Shown piece after piece: positions 17,614 to 25,838 of a DNA stretch of 64,000 nucleotides (within the stretch, counting starts at the first letter, position 1; the number at the start of each line of letters is the position of its first letter). The stretch is taken from assembly GCA_051649085.1 (NCBI GenBank), contig JBOFGK010000044.1, positions 19,965 to 83,964 of the forward strand. The letters run 5' to 3'. The translations under genes were made by a program, and so were the position numbers. Source of the stretch: JBOFGK01 sp051649085 (lineage in GTDB: Bacteria; Bacillota_I; Bacilli_A; UBA3375). The notes under the pieces were generated by a model that saw only the letters and a list, made by a program, of their open reading frames with translations, was not told where the DNA came from and ran no database searches.

Positions 17614-19173
17614 ATGTCAAGTGAAATACAAAGAGCGGAACTACAGTCACAAATTTGGAAGATAGCAAACGATGTAAGGGGATCAGTCGATGGATGGGAT
17701 TTTAAACAATACGTTCTAGGAACACTTTTTTATCGATTCATTAGTGAAAATTTTTCAAACTATATTGAAGGTGGGGACGAAACTATAAGTTATGCTCAAT
17801 TTGATGACAATGCTATTCCAGAGGAAGTGAAGGTTGATGCAATTAAGACAAAAGGATATTTTATTTATCCAAGTCAATTATTTATTAATGTAGCTAAAGC
17901 AGCTAATACAAATGAAAATTTAAATACTGATTTAGCTGCAATATTTTCAGCAATTGAAAGTTCTGCAAATGGATATCCTTCAGAACAGGATATTAAAGGG
18001 TTGTTTACTGATTTTGACACTACTAGTAATCGTTTGGGGAATAATGTGAAAGATAAAAACAGTCGTTTATCCTCTGTAATAAAAGGGGTAGAAGGATTAG
18101 ACTTTGGAGAATTTGAAGAAAGTCAAATTGACCTTTTTGGTGATGCATATGAGTATCTAATTTCGAATTATGCAGCAAATGCAGGAAAGTCTGGAGGAGA
18201 GTTTTTCACTCCACAAAGTGTCTCGAAATTGATTGCAAAATTAGCGACTCATAATCAAGAAACAATCAATAAAATTTATGATCCAGCGGCTGGATCTGGT
18301 TCACTCCTTTTACAAGCAAAAAAATTATTTGATGCACATATAATTGAAGACGGGTTTTATGGACAAGAAATTAATCATACGACATATAATTTAGCGAGAA
18401 TGAATATGTTCTTGCATAATGTTAATTATGATAAATTCAATATATCTTTGGGTAACACATTATTAGAACCAACATTCGGAGATGAAAAGCCATTTGATGC
18501 AATTGTTTCAAATCCACCATATTCAATTAAATGGATTGGAAGTGATGATCCTACATTGATAAATGATGAACGATTTGCACCAGCAGGAGTACTAGCTCCT
18601 AAGTCAAAAGCAGACTTTGCTTTTGTATTACACTCACTAAATTATCTATCTAGTAAAGGACGAGCGGCGATCGTTTGTTTTCCAGGAATATTTTACAGAG
18701 GTGGTGCAGAACAAAAAATAAGGGAATATTTGGTAAAAAATAACTATGTAGAAACAGTAATTTCATTAGCTCCAAATTTATTTTTTGGTACATCAATTGC
18801 TGTAAATATCTTAGTGTTATCAAAGCACAAAAGTTCAACAGAAACTCAGTTTATTGACGCAAGTGGAGAAGAGTTTTTCAAAAAAGAAACAAACAATAAT
18901 AGTTTAACAGAAGAACATATTGAGAAAATACTAGATATTTTTGACAAAAAAGAAAATGTTGATTATGTATCAATATCAGTTGACAATGACAAAATTGCTG
19001 AAGAAAATTATTCACTTTCAGTTAATACATACCTAGAAGCAAAAGATACAAGAGAAGTAATTGACATTAAAGTACTAAATAAGGAAATTAAACAAACAGT
19101 TTCAAAAATAAATACACTTCGTGATGAAATAGATAAAATAGTTTTAGAAATTGAAGGTGATTCTAATGAGTAA
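17614..19173 (+). CDS. hsdM: Type IC restriction-modification methyltransferase subunit HsdM
   Basis: 519 residues, about the length of the EcoR124I HsdM (recalled as about 520). It has an N-terminal HsdM_N helical domain (RAELQSQIWKIANDVRGSVDGWDFKQYVL), GGEFFTPQ at about 190, the AdoMet-binding motif I DPAAGSG from Asp223 and the catalytic NPPY from Asn300, the signature of N6-adenine methyltransferases. With HsdS it methylates adenine in a bipartite target and so protects host DNA. RBS AGAGGAG. The 3' end overlaps hsdS by 8 bases. All key motifs are intact, so modification should be functional. Confidence 0.95.
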   Translation: MSSEIQRAELQSQIWKIANDVRGSVDGWDFKQYVLGTLFYRFISENFSNYIEGGDETISYAQFDDNAIPEEVKVDAIKTKGYFIYPSQLFINVAKAANTNENLNTDLAAIFSAIESSANGYPSEQDIKGLFTDFDTTSNRLGNNVKDKNSRLSSVIKGVEGLDFGEFEESQIDLFGDAYEYLISNYAANAGKSGGEFFTPQSVSKLIAKLATHNQETINKIYDPAAGSGSLLLQAKKLFDAHIIEDGFYGQEINHTTYNLARMNMFLHNVNYDKFNISLGNTLLEPTFGDEKPFDAIVSNPPYSIKWIGSDDPTLINDERFAPAGVLAPKSKADFAFVLHSLNYLSSKGRAAIVCFPGIFYRGGAEQKIREYLVKNNYVETVISLAPNLFFGTSIAVNILVLSKHKSSTETQFIDASGEEFFKKETNNNSLTEEHIEKILDIFDKKENVDYVSISVDNDKIAEENYSLSVNTYLEAKDTREVIDIKVLNKEIKQTVSKINTLRDEIDKIVLEIEGDSNE

Positions 19174-20374
19174 GTTAGAGGAATTAATAAGTGAATTGTG
19201 TCCTGATGGTGTTGAGTATGTGAAAATTGGTAGCGTGGTGGATTATGAACAACCAACAAAGTACATTGTAAAAGATACAAACTACCACGAAAAGTTTGCT
19301 GTTCCAGTTCTTACAGCTGGTCAAACATTTATCCTAGGATATACAAATGAAACAGAAAATATCTACAATGCTTCAAAAAGTGAACCGCTAATTATTTTTG
19401 ATGATTTCACAGCGGCCTTTAAATGGGTTGATTTCCCCTTTAAAGTTAAATCGTCAGCGATGAAATTTCTAAAAGTACGAAAAGAGCTGGTTGTTTCAAG
19501 ATATGTTTTTCATATAATGGGCAATTTAAAGTATACTTCAAATGAGCATAAAAGACTTTGGATTAGTAAATACTCAGAAATTCAAATCCCCCTTCCTCCT
19601 CTTGAAGTACAAGTGGAAATTGTTCGAATATTGGACAATTTCACAGAGCTTACAGCAGAGCTTACAGCAGAGCTTACAGCAGAGCTTACAGCTAGAAAAA
19701 AACAATATGAATACTATAGAGAAAAATTGTTCATTTTTAGTGATGAAGAATTTGAAAAAAAGCGAGTTGAACAATTAATTCATTCTTTAAATACAGGGTT
19801 AAATCCAAGAAAATTTTTTAAATTAAATACTTCTGATGCCAAAAATTACTATGTAACAATAAGAGAGTTGAAAAATAATAAAATCAATTTTAGTGATAAG
19901 ACAGATAAAATGAATGATTCAGCATTATTTTTATGCAACAATAGGTCTAATTTAGAAGAAGGTGATATTTTGTTTTCGGGAACAGGAACAATTGGTGAGG
20001 TTGCGATAATTGAAAATATACCATCTAATTGGAATATTAAAGAAGGAATTTATTCGTTAAAACCAAATATGTCAATAATTATTCCGAAATATTTAATGTA
20101 TATTATGATGACAAAAAGCATTAAAAATTTATTTCTTTCAAAAGCATCTGGAGGGACTGTCAAAAGTGTTCCAATGAAGGAACTAAAAAAAATAGAAATT
20201 CCTGTGCCGTCACTAAAAAGACAAAGAAAAATTGTTGGAATTTTGGATAACTTTGATAAAATAGTAAATGATATTTCAGAGGGTTTACCTGCTGAGATTG
20301 GAATGAGACAAAAACAATATGAGTATTATAGGAATAAGTTACTAACTTTTAAAAAATTAGAGAGAGAGGAATAA
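19166..20374 (+). CDS. hsdS: Type IC restriction-modification specificity subunit HsdS with TAEL repeats
   Basis: 402 residues from the ATG at 19166; the in-frame start at 19151 lies inside hsdM and is less likely. Two target-recognition domains (about 15-145 and 190-345) are each followed by a conserved helix: ILDNFTEL...ARKKQYEYYREKL after the first and ILDNFDKI...RQKQYEYYRNKL after the second. The central spacer contains four ELTA units (residues 161-176). In the EcoR124 family, changing from two to three TAEL units changes the spacer of the bipartite DNA target by one base pair. HsdS directs both methylation and cleavage. Overlap with hsdM is ATGAGTAA. Confidence 0.93.
   Translation: MSKLEELISELCPDGVEYVKIGSVVDYEQPTKYIVKDTNYHEKFAVPVLTAGQTFILGYTNETENIYNASKSEPLIIFDDFTAAFKWVDFPFKVKSSAMKFLKVRKELVVSRYVFHIMGNLKYTSNEHKRLWISKYSEIQIPLPPLEVQVEIVRILDNFTELTAELTAELTAELTARKKQYEYYREKLFIFSDEEFEKKRVEQLIHSLNTGLNPRKFFKLNTSDAKNYYVTIRELKNNKINFSDKTDKMNDSALFLCNNRSNLEEGDILFSGTGTIGEVAIIENIPSNWNIKEGIYSLKPNMSIIIPKYLMYIMMTKSIKNLFLSKASGGTVKSVPMKELKKIEIPVPSLKRQRKIVGILDNFDKIVNDISEGLPAEIGMRQKQYEYYRNKLLTFKKLEREE
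19646..19693 (+). repeat. Four-copy 12-bp tandem repeat in hsdS encoding TAEL
   Basis: The unit GAGCTTACAGCA occurs at 19646, 19658, 19670 and 19682; the last copy ends in T instead of A. Because the unit is 12 bases, gain or loss of a copy keeps the frame and adds or removes one turn of the spacer helix between the two recognition domains. Confidence 0.97.
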
Positions 20375-20375
20375 G

Positions 20376-21485
20376 ATGGGGAAAACTTTAAGTGAAATTG
20401 CACAAGAGTTAGAGAAAAATAAAAAAAAGGTGAATCTTATTTATGCATTTAATGGTACGGGTAAAACAAGATTATCAAAAGAGTTCAAAAACTTAGTTAA
20501 TCCTAAACACGAAAATGAAACAAGTGAGCTGGAAAATAAAAAAATTCTTTATTATAATGCTTACACTGAAGATTTATTTTTTTGGGATAATGATTTATTA
20601 AATGACAGTGATGTAAAACTAAAAATTCATCCTAACTCATTTACAGGATGGGTTTTCAAAGAACAAGGACTAGATCAAAGTGTTATTGAAAGATTTCAAA
20701 ATAATACATCTAAGTCGTTAACACCAAGGTTTAATTCTGAATTTACTGATGTCTCATTTTCTTTTGAACGCGGGAATAAAGAGGATAAACATAATATAAA
20801 AATATCAAAAGGCGAGGAAAGTAATTTTATTTGGAGTATATTTTATAGTTTATTTGAGCAAATAATATATGTGCTTAATGAGCCGGATGTAGAAAATAGA
20901 GAAACATCTAAATTCAATCAATTAGAATACGTGTTTATTGATGATCCAGTAACATCATTAGATGATAACCATTTAATTCAGTTGGCAGTAGATTTATCTG
21001 AGCTAATAAAAAGTTCAACTTCAGAATTACGCTTTATAATTACTACACATAATCCATCTTTTTATAATGTTATTTACAATGAATTAAATAATCCACAATG
21101 CTATATGCTTGAACAGTTAGAAGATGGAACACATGAACTTAAAGATTCAAAAGGTGATTCAAATAGGAGTTTTTCTTATCACTTGTTATTAAAAAGCATA
21201 TTAGATGATTCGATTTCAAACAATAAAATAGAAAAATATCATTTCACTTTGCTAAGAAATTTATACGAAAAAACAGCAAGTTTTTTAGGGACTCCAAAAT
21301 GGATCGAGTTATTACCAGATGATAAAAAACTGTATTATAACCGAATTATTCAGTTTACAAGTCACTCTACTTTATCAGGTGATGTTATAGCAGAGCCAAC
21401 TCCACAGGAAAAGGAAACAGTAAAACTGCTATTTGAGCATTTAATAAAAACTTATAATTTTTGGAAGGAAGAAGAAAATGTCTAG
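20376..21485 (+). CDS. prrC: Anticodon nuclease PrrC (tRNA-Lys-specific suicide RNase)
   Basis: 369 residues. The protein closely matches my memory of E. coli PrrC along its whole length (MGKTLSEIAQ, IYAFNGTGKTRLS, KILYYNAYTEDLFFWDNDL, KGEESNFIWS, YVFIDDPVTSLDDNHL, FTLLRNLYEKTASFLG, FTSHSTLS). The ABC-like NTPase has Walker A GTGKT (27-31), signature KGEES (145-149), Walker B FIDD (187-190) and H-loop His225. The nuclease triad is Arg294, Glu298 and His330; spacings of 4 and 32 equal those of Arg320-Glu324-His356 in E. coli. Asp261 in KGDSNRSFSYHL would correspond to Asp287, implicated in anticodon recognition. PrrC cleaves tRNA-Lys next to the wobble base when phage inhibits the linked type IC enzyme. 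It sits between hsdS and hsdR exactly as in E. coli. Confidence 0.95.
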   Translation: MGKTLSEIAQELEKNKKKVNLIYAFNGTGKTRLSKEFKNLVNPKHENETSELENKKILYYNAYTEDLFFWDNDLLNDSDVKLKIHPNSFTGWVFKEQGLDQSVIERFQNNTSKSLTPRFNSEFTDVSFSFERGNKEDKHNIKISKGEESNFIWSIFYSLFEQIIYVLNEPDVENRETSKFNQLEYVFIDDPVTSLDDNHLIQLAVDLSELIKSSTSELRFIITTHNPSFYNVIYNELNNPQCYMLEQLEDGTHELKDSKGDSNRSFSYHLLLKSILDDSISNNKIEKYHFTLLRNLYEKTASFLGTPKWIELLPDDKKLYYNRIIQFTSHSTLSGDVIAEPTPQEKETVKLLFEHLIKTYNFWKEEENV

Positions 21486-24400
21486 TTATAAACCAATTGC
21501 AGAATCTAAAAATTTTATTGTTCTTGAGGATTATAAAAAAAACATGCATTTAAAAGAAACGGAAGCTGTATATCAAGCCGAACCAGAGCTTGAAAATAAA
21601 TTTATACGTGATTTAGTTGGTCAGGGATACGAATATTTAAAAGATGTAACAACTAATGTCGCAATGCTTGATAATGTAAGAAGTGAGCTTCAAAGGCTAA
21701 ATAATATAATGTTTAATGACATGGAATGGTATAGATTTTGTGAGGAATATTTAGATAAATCAAGCGATAATCATGTTGATAAAACTAAAAAAATACATAA
21801 CGACTATATTTATGATTTTACTTTCGATGATGGTCGAATTGAAAATGTTTATCTGTTGAATAAAAGTGATATTTCTAAAAATAAATTGCAAGTGATTTCA
21901 CAATTTGAACAAACAGGAAAACATGCAAATAGATATGATGTAACGATTTTAGTTAATGGACTTCCACTTATTCATGTTGAATTAAAGAAACGTGGTGTTT
22001 CAATACGTGAAGCGTTTAATCAGATACACCGTTATAGTAAAGAAAGTTTTAATTCGGATAGTTCACTTTATAAGTATTTACAAATTTTTGTAATTTCAAA
22101 CGGTACGGATAGTCGCTATTTCGCGAATACTACAACAAGAGATCAAAATAGTTTTGATTACACAATGAATTGGGCAACTTCTAAAAATGTGCTCATTAGA
22201 GATATTGATGATTTTACGAAAACTTTTTTTCAAAAGAATACAATTTTAAAATTATTGATAGAATATTGTGTTTTTAATTCAAAGAATCAATTAATGATTA
22301 TGAGACCGTATCAAATAGCAGCAACTGAAAGAATACTTTGGAAGATTAAGAGTTCATTTGAAGCAAACAAATGGAATACAATTGAAAGCGGTGGTTATAT
22401 TTGGCATACAACAGGTTCAGGAAAAACATTGACAAGTTTTAAAACAGCTCAACTTGCAACAGAACTTGAATTTATAGATAAAGTATTGTTTGTTGTTGAT
22501 AGAAAAGACTTGGATTATCAAACGATGAAAGAGTATCAAAGCTTTTCTAAAGACAGTGTAAATGGTTCGCAAAATACTGCAGGATTGAAAAAAAACCTTG
22601 AAAATGATGACAATAAAATTATTGTAACCACTATTCAAAAATTAAATATTTTAATTAAATCAGAAGATAAATTACCGGTTTATGATAAACAAGTTGTTTT
22701 TATTTTTGATGAAGCTCACCGTTCTCAATTTGGTGAAACACAAAAAAATATAAAGAAAAAATTTAAAAAATATTATCAATTCGGATTTACAGGTACTCCA
22801 ATATTTGTGGAAAATGCAGTTGGATCTGAAACAACTGCATCTGTGTTTGGACGTGAATTACATTCATATGTAATTACTGATGCTATAAGAGATGATAAAG
22901 TTTTGAAATTTAAGGTTGATTATAATGATGTTCGACCAAAATTTAAAGCACTTGAAATGGAACAAGATGAAAAGAAATTAAACGCCCTTGAAACAAAAAA
23001 AGCATTACTACATCCAGAACGAATTAGAGAAATTTCGACATATATTTTGAAAAATTTTAAAAATAAAACTCATCGCTTACATCTTGGTGTAAATGGATTT
23101 AATGCAATGTTTGCAGTTAGTAGTGTTGATGCAGCCAAACTATATTATGAAACGTTAAACAATCTACAAAATGATCAAGAACATAAAATAAAAATTGCTA
23201 CAATCTTTTCTTTTTCAGCAAATGAAGAACAAACTGCGATTGGTGAAATAACAGATGAATCATTTGAGCTTTCAGCTTTGGATTCGAGTGCGAAAGAGTT
23301 TTTATCTAAGGCAATTAATGAATATAACGAAATGTTTTCTACAAATTTCGGAGTGGAAAGCAAAGAGTTTCAAAATTATTATCGTGATCTTTCAATGAGA
23401 GTGAAAAATCAAGAAGTTGATTTATTGATTGTTGTTGGTATGTTTTTAACAGGCTTTGATGCACCGACATTAAATACACTATTTGTTGATAAAAATCTTA
23501 GATATCATGGATTAATACAAGCTTTTTCTAGAACGAATAGAATTTATAATTCGCGAAAAAGTTTTGGAAATATTGTTTGTTTTAGAAATCTAGAACAAGC
23601 AACAATTGATGCAATAACATTGTTTGGTGATAAAAATACTAAAAACGTTATACTAGAAAAAAGTTACAAAGAATATTTAGAGGGATTTAATGATCAAGAA
23701 ACTGGAGAAGCGAGAAATGGATTGATTGAAATAGTCAATAAATTAAATACTCATTTTTCAGATATCGATGAAATCACAACTGAAACAGAAAAAAAAGAAT
23801 TTGTAAAAGTATTTGGTGAATACCTTAAAATCCAAAATGTTTTACAAAATTATGATGAATTTGTAGCTTTAAAGATTTTTCAAACAATTGATTTGGAGGA
23901 TGAAATTTCGATAAAAAAGTTCAAAGAAATTCACAATGTTTCGAATGAAGACTTTGAAATTATGCATAATATTCCTGTTCTATCAGAAAGAAAAATCCAA
24001 GATTATCGTTCAACGTATAATGATATTCGAGAATGGATTAGAAGAGAAAAAGAAGAAAATAAAAATCAAGAGAGTATGGTTGATTGGGATGAAGTTGTCT
24101 TTGAAGTTGAATTATTAAAATCACAAGAAATTAATTTAGATTATATATTAGAATTAATTCTTGAAAAAGCAAAAAAATTTAATAATAAAGAACTTTTAGT
24201 TGATGAAATGCGTAGAATAATTAGATCAAGTTTAGGGAATCGTGCAAAAGAAGGTCTGATAATTGATTTTATCGGTAAAACTGATTTGAAAGATATTCCT
24301 GATAAAGCGAGTATTATAGAAATGTTTTTTAAATTTGCCCAAAAGGAACAACAGATAGAGGCATATAAAATAATAACAGAAGAAAATTTAAATGAAGAAG

Positions 24401-24585
24401 CTGCGAAAAGATATATTCAATTTTCGCTTAAAAGAGAATTTGCAAGTGAAAATGGTACGGAAATAAATGAAATTTTACCCAAAATGAGTCCTTTAAATCC
24501 AAACTATTTGACAAAAAAGCAAAGTGTTTTTAAAAAAATATCTAACTTTGTAAATAAATTTAAAGGGGTTGGGGGGAAAATATAA
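21478..24585 (+). CDS. hsdR: Type IC restriction endonuclease/translocase subunit HsdR
   Basis: 1035 residues, close to EcoR124I HsdR (recalled as about 1038). The N-terminal PD-(D/E)xK nuclease has Asp154, Glu168 and Lys170 (YDVTILVNG...HVELKK), the same spacing as the EcoR124I active site. The SF2 translocase follows: Q-motif region MRPYQIAA at about 280, Walker A GSGKT from Gly313, DEAH at about 415, and FTGTP. The C-terminal helical part binds the methylase core. It cuts unmodified DNA far from the target after ATP-driven translocation. Its ATG overlaps prrC by 8 bases (ATGTCTAG). All motifs are intact. Confidence 0.95.
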   Translation: MSSYKPIAESKNFIVLEDYKKNMHLKETEAVYQAEPELENKFIRDLVGQGYEYLKDVTTNVAMLDNVRSELQRLNNIMFNDMEWYRFCEEYLDKSSDNHVDKTKKIHNDYIYDFTFDDGRIENVYLLNKSDISKNKLQVISQFEQTGKHANRYDVTILVNGLPLIHVELKKRGVSIREAFNQIHRYSKESFNSDSSLYKYLQIFVISNGTDSRYFANTTTRDQNSFDYTMNWATSKNVLIRDIDDFTKTFFQKNTILKLLIEYCVFNSKNQLMIMRPYQIAATERILWKIKSSFEANKWNTIESGGYIWHTTGSGKTLTSFKTAQLATELEFIDKVLFVVDRKDLDYQTMKEYQSFSKDSVNGSQNTAGLKKNLENDDNKIIVTTIQKLNILIKSEDKLPVYDKQVVFIFDEAHRSQFGETQKNIKKKFKKYYQFGFTGTPIFVENAVGSETTASVFGRELHSYVITDAIRDDKVLKFKVDYNDVRPKFKALEMEQDEKKLNALETKKALLHPERIREISTYILKNFKNKTHRLHLGVNGFNAMFAVSSVDAAKLYYETLNNLQNDQEHKIKIATIFSFSANEEQTAIGEITDESFELSALDSSAKEFLSKAINEYNEMFSTNFGVESKEFQNYYRDLSMRVKNQEVDLLIVVGMFLTGFDAPTLNTLFVDKNLRYHGLIQAFSRTNRIYNSRKSFGNIVCFRNLEQATIDAITLFGDKNTKNVILEKSYKEYLEGFNDQETGEARNGLIEIVNKLNTHFSDIDEITTETEKKEFVKVFGEYLKIQNVLQNYDEFVALKIFQTIDLEDEISIKKFKEIHNVSNEDFEIMHNIPVLSERKIQDYRSTYNDIREWIRREKEENKNQESMVDWDEVVFEVELLKSQEINLDYILELILEKAKKFNNKELLVDEMRRIIRSSLGNRAKEGLIIDFIGKTDLKDIPDKASIIEMFFKFAQKEQQIEAYKIITEENLNEEAAKRYIQFSLKREFASENGTEINEILPKMSPLNPNYLTKKQSVFKKISNFVNKFKGVGGKI

Positions 24586-24663
24586 AAAAATTCAAGAGTT
24601 TACATTGTTGAACGTCGACTTTGTTTAACAATAGAATAAGTTAAGTTAATAAAAAGATAAGTG

Positions 24664-24699
24664 GTTGATGTAAAAATCAATTGCTTTTTTCTTTTTTAA
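24664..24699 (+). terminator. Terminator after hsdR
   Basis: TTGAT-GTAAAAATCAA-type hairpin followed by GCTTTTTTCTTTTTT. A similar sequence (ATTGATGTAAAAGTCAATTG plus T run) lies before the cassette at about 17240. Confidence 0.55.
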
Positions 24700-24819
24700 T
24701 TAGTAATGAATAACTAGAAAAATAGTGAGTGATCAATAGGGATAAGTACTTAATTTTATTGGGGAAATGTGCAAAATAAAATTTATACACCCAAAACCTT
24801 GTAAGAAATTGAAAAAAAC

Positions 24820-24848
24820 TTGACTTTAAAAAAGAAATACGCTATAAT
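24820..24848 (+). promoter_or_regulatory. Promoter of the str operon
   Basis: TTGACT at 24820-24825 and TATAAT at 24843-24848 with 17 bases between. It is followed by ACTTTAGG and a 57-base leader to rpsL. Confidence 0.88.
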
Positions 24849-24904
24849 ACTTTAGGTGGTGATTAAAACACCCGGACTATTGTATAGAAAAGGAGGTAAA
24901 CAAA

Positions 24905-25315
24905 ATGCCAACAATTAATCAATTAGTAAGAAAAGGTCGTACTAGTAAAGTAAGAAAATCTAAGTCGCCTGCACTTAATATCGGATACAATTCATTAAGT
25001 CGTGAATACACTGATACAAAATCTCCACAAAAAAGAGGAGTTTGTACACGTGTTGGAACAATGACACCTAAGAAACCAAACTCGGCCCTACGTAAGTATG
25101 CCAGAGTAAGACTTTCAAATGGAATTGAAGTAACTGCATATATCCCAGGAATCGGACATAACCTTCAAGAACACAGTGTTGTTCTTATCAAAGGGGGACG
25201 TACGAAAGACTTACCAGGGGTACGTTACAAAATCATTCGTGGAACACTTGATACTGCGGGAGTTAACAACCGTAAACAAAGTCGTTCTCGTTACGGAACT
25301 AAGCGTCCAAAATAA
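24905..25315 (+). CDS. rpsL: 30S ribosomal protein S12
   Basis: 136 residues, normal for S12. It carries the family blocks PTINQLVRKGR, TPKKPNSALRKYARVRLSNG, YIPGIGHNLQEHSVVLIKGGR and DLPGVRYKIIRG. S12 sits at the decoding centre near the 16S h44 region; the KPNSA loop is where streptomycin-resistance changes fall in other bacteria, and here it looks wild type. AAGGAGGTAAACAAA is a strong ribosome site. First gene of the str operon; rpsG follows after 25 bases. Confidence 0.98.
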   Translation: MPTINQLVRKGRTSKVRKSKSPALNIGYNSLSREYTDTKSPQKRGVCTRVGTMTPKKPNSALRKYARVRLSNGIEVTAYIPGIGHNLQEHSVVLIKGGRTKDLPGVRYKIIRGTLDTAGVNNRKQSRSRYGTKRPK

Positions 25316-25340
25316 TTATATATAAGATAGGAGGTTAAAT

Positions 25341-25811
25341 ATGCCACGTAAAGCAAAAATTGAAAAAAGAAAAGTACTTGCTGATCCAATTTATAATTCT
25401 GAAGTAGTTTCTAAATTAATCAACAAATTAATGGTTGATGGGAAAAAACAAAAATCAGAAAAAATTGTTTATGGAGCGTTTGAAATAATTAAAAAGGAAA
25501 CTGATAAAGATCCTTTAGAAGTATTTAACGAAGGATTAAACAACATTATGCCACTTTTAGAAGTTAAAGGACAAAGAATTGGGGGAACAAACTATCAAAT
25601 CCCAATGGAAGTTTCTGAAACTAGAAAAGAAACTTTAGGATTAAGATGGTTAGTTAACTATTCTCGTCTTCGTAACGATAAAACTATGGAACAAAGATTA
25701 GCAAAAGAATTAATGGATGCAGCAAATGGAACAGGTGCTGCTGTTAAGAAAAAAGATGATGTTCACCGTATGGCTGAAGCAAATAAAGCATTTGCTCACT
25801 ACCGTAGATAA
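25341..25811 (+). CDS. rpsG: 30S ribosomal protein S7
   Basis: 156 residues, standard length. It starts MPRKAKIEKRKVLADPIYNS and keeps VSKLINKLMVDGKK, GGTNYQIPMEV and RWLVNYSR. S7 nucleates assembly of the 30S head by binding the 3' major domain of 16S rRNA, and in some bacteria it also represses this operon by binding the rpsL-rpsG leader; I did not identify such a site here. GGAGG lies upstream of the ATG. Second gene of the str operon. Confidence 0.98.
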   Translation: MPRKAKIEKRKVLADPIYNSEVVSKLINKLMVDGKKQKSEKIVYGAFEIIKKETDKDPLEVFNEGLNNIMPLLEVKGQRIGGTNYQIPMEVSETRKETLGLRWLVNYSRLRNDKTMEQRLAKELMDAANGTGAAVKKKDDVHRMAEANKAFAHYRR

Positions 25812-25838
25812 TCATTAAAGAAATTAGAAGGGAGTAAA

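Noticed and set aside
19542..19778. Second-frame reading of the TAEL repeat (LQQSLQQS...)
   Set aside because: It lies wholly inside hsdS and only reflects the 12-bp repeat read in another frame.
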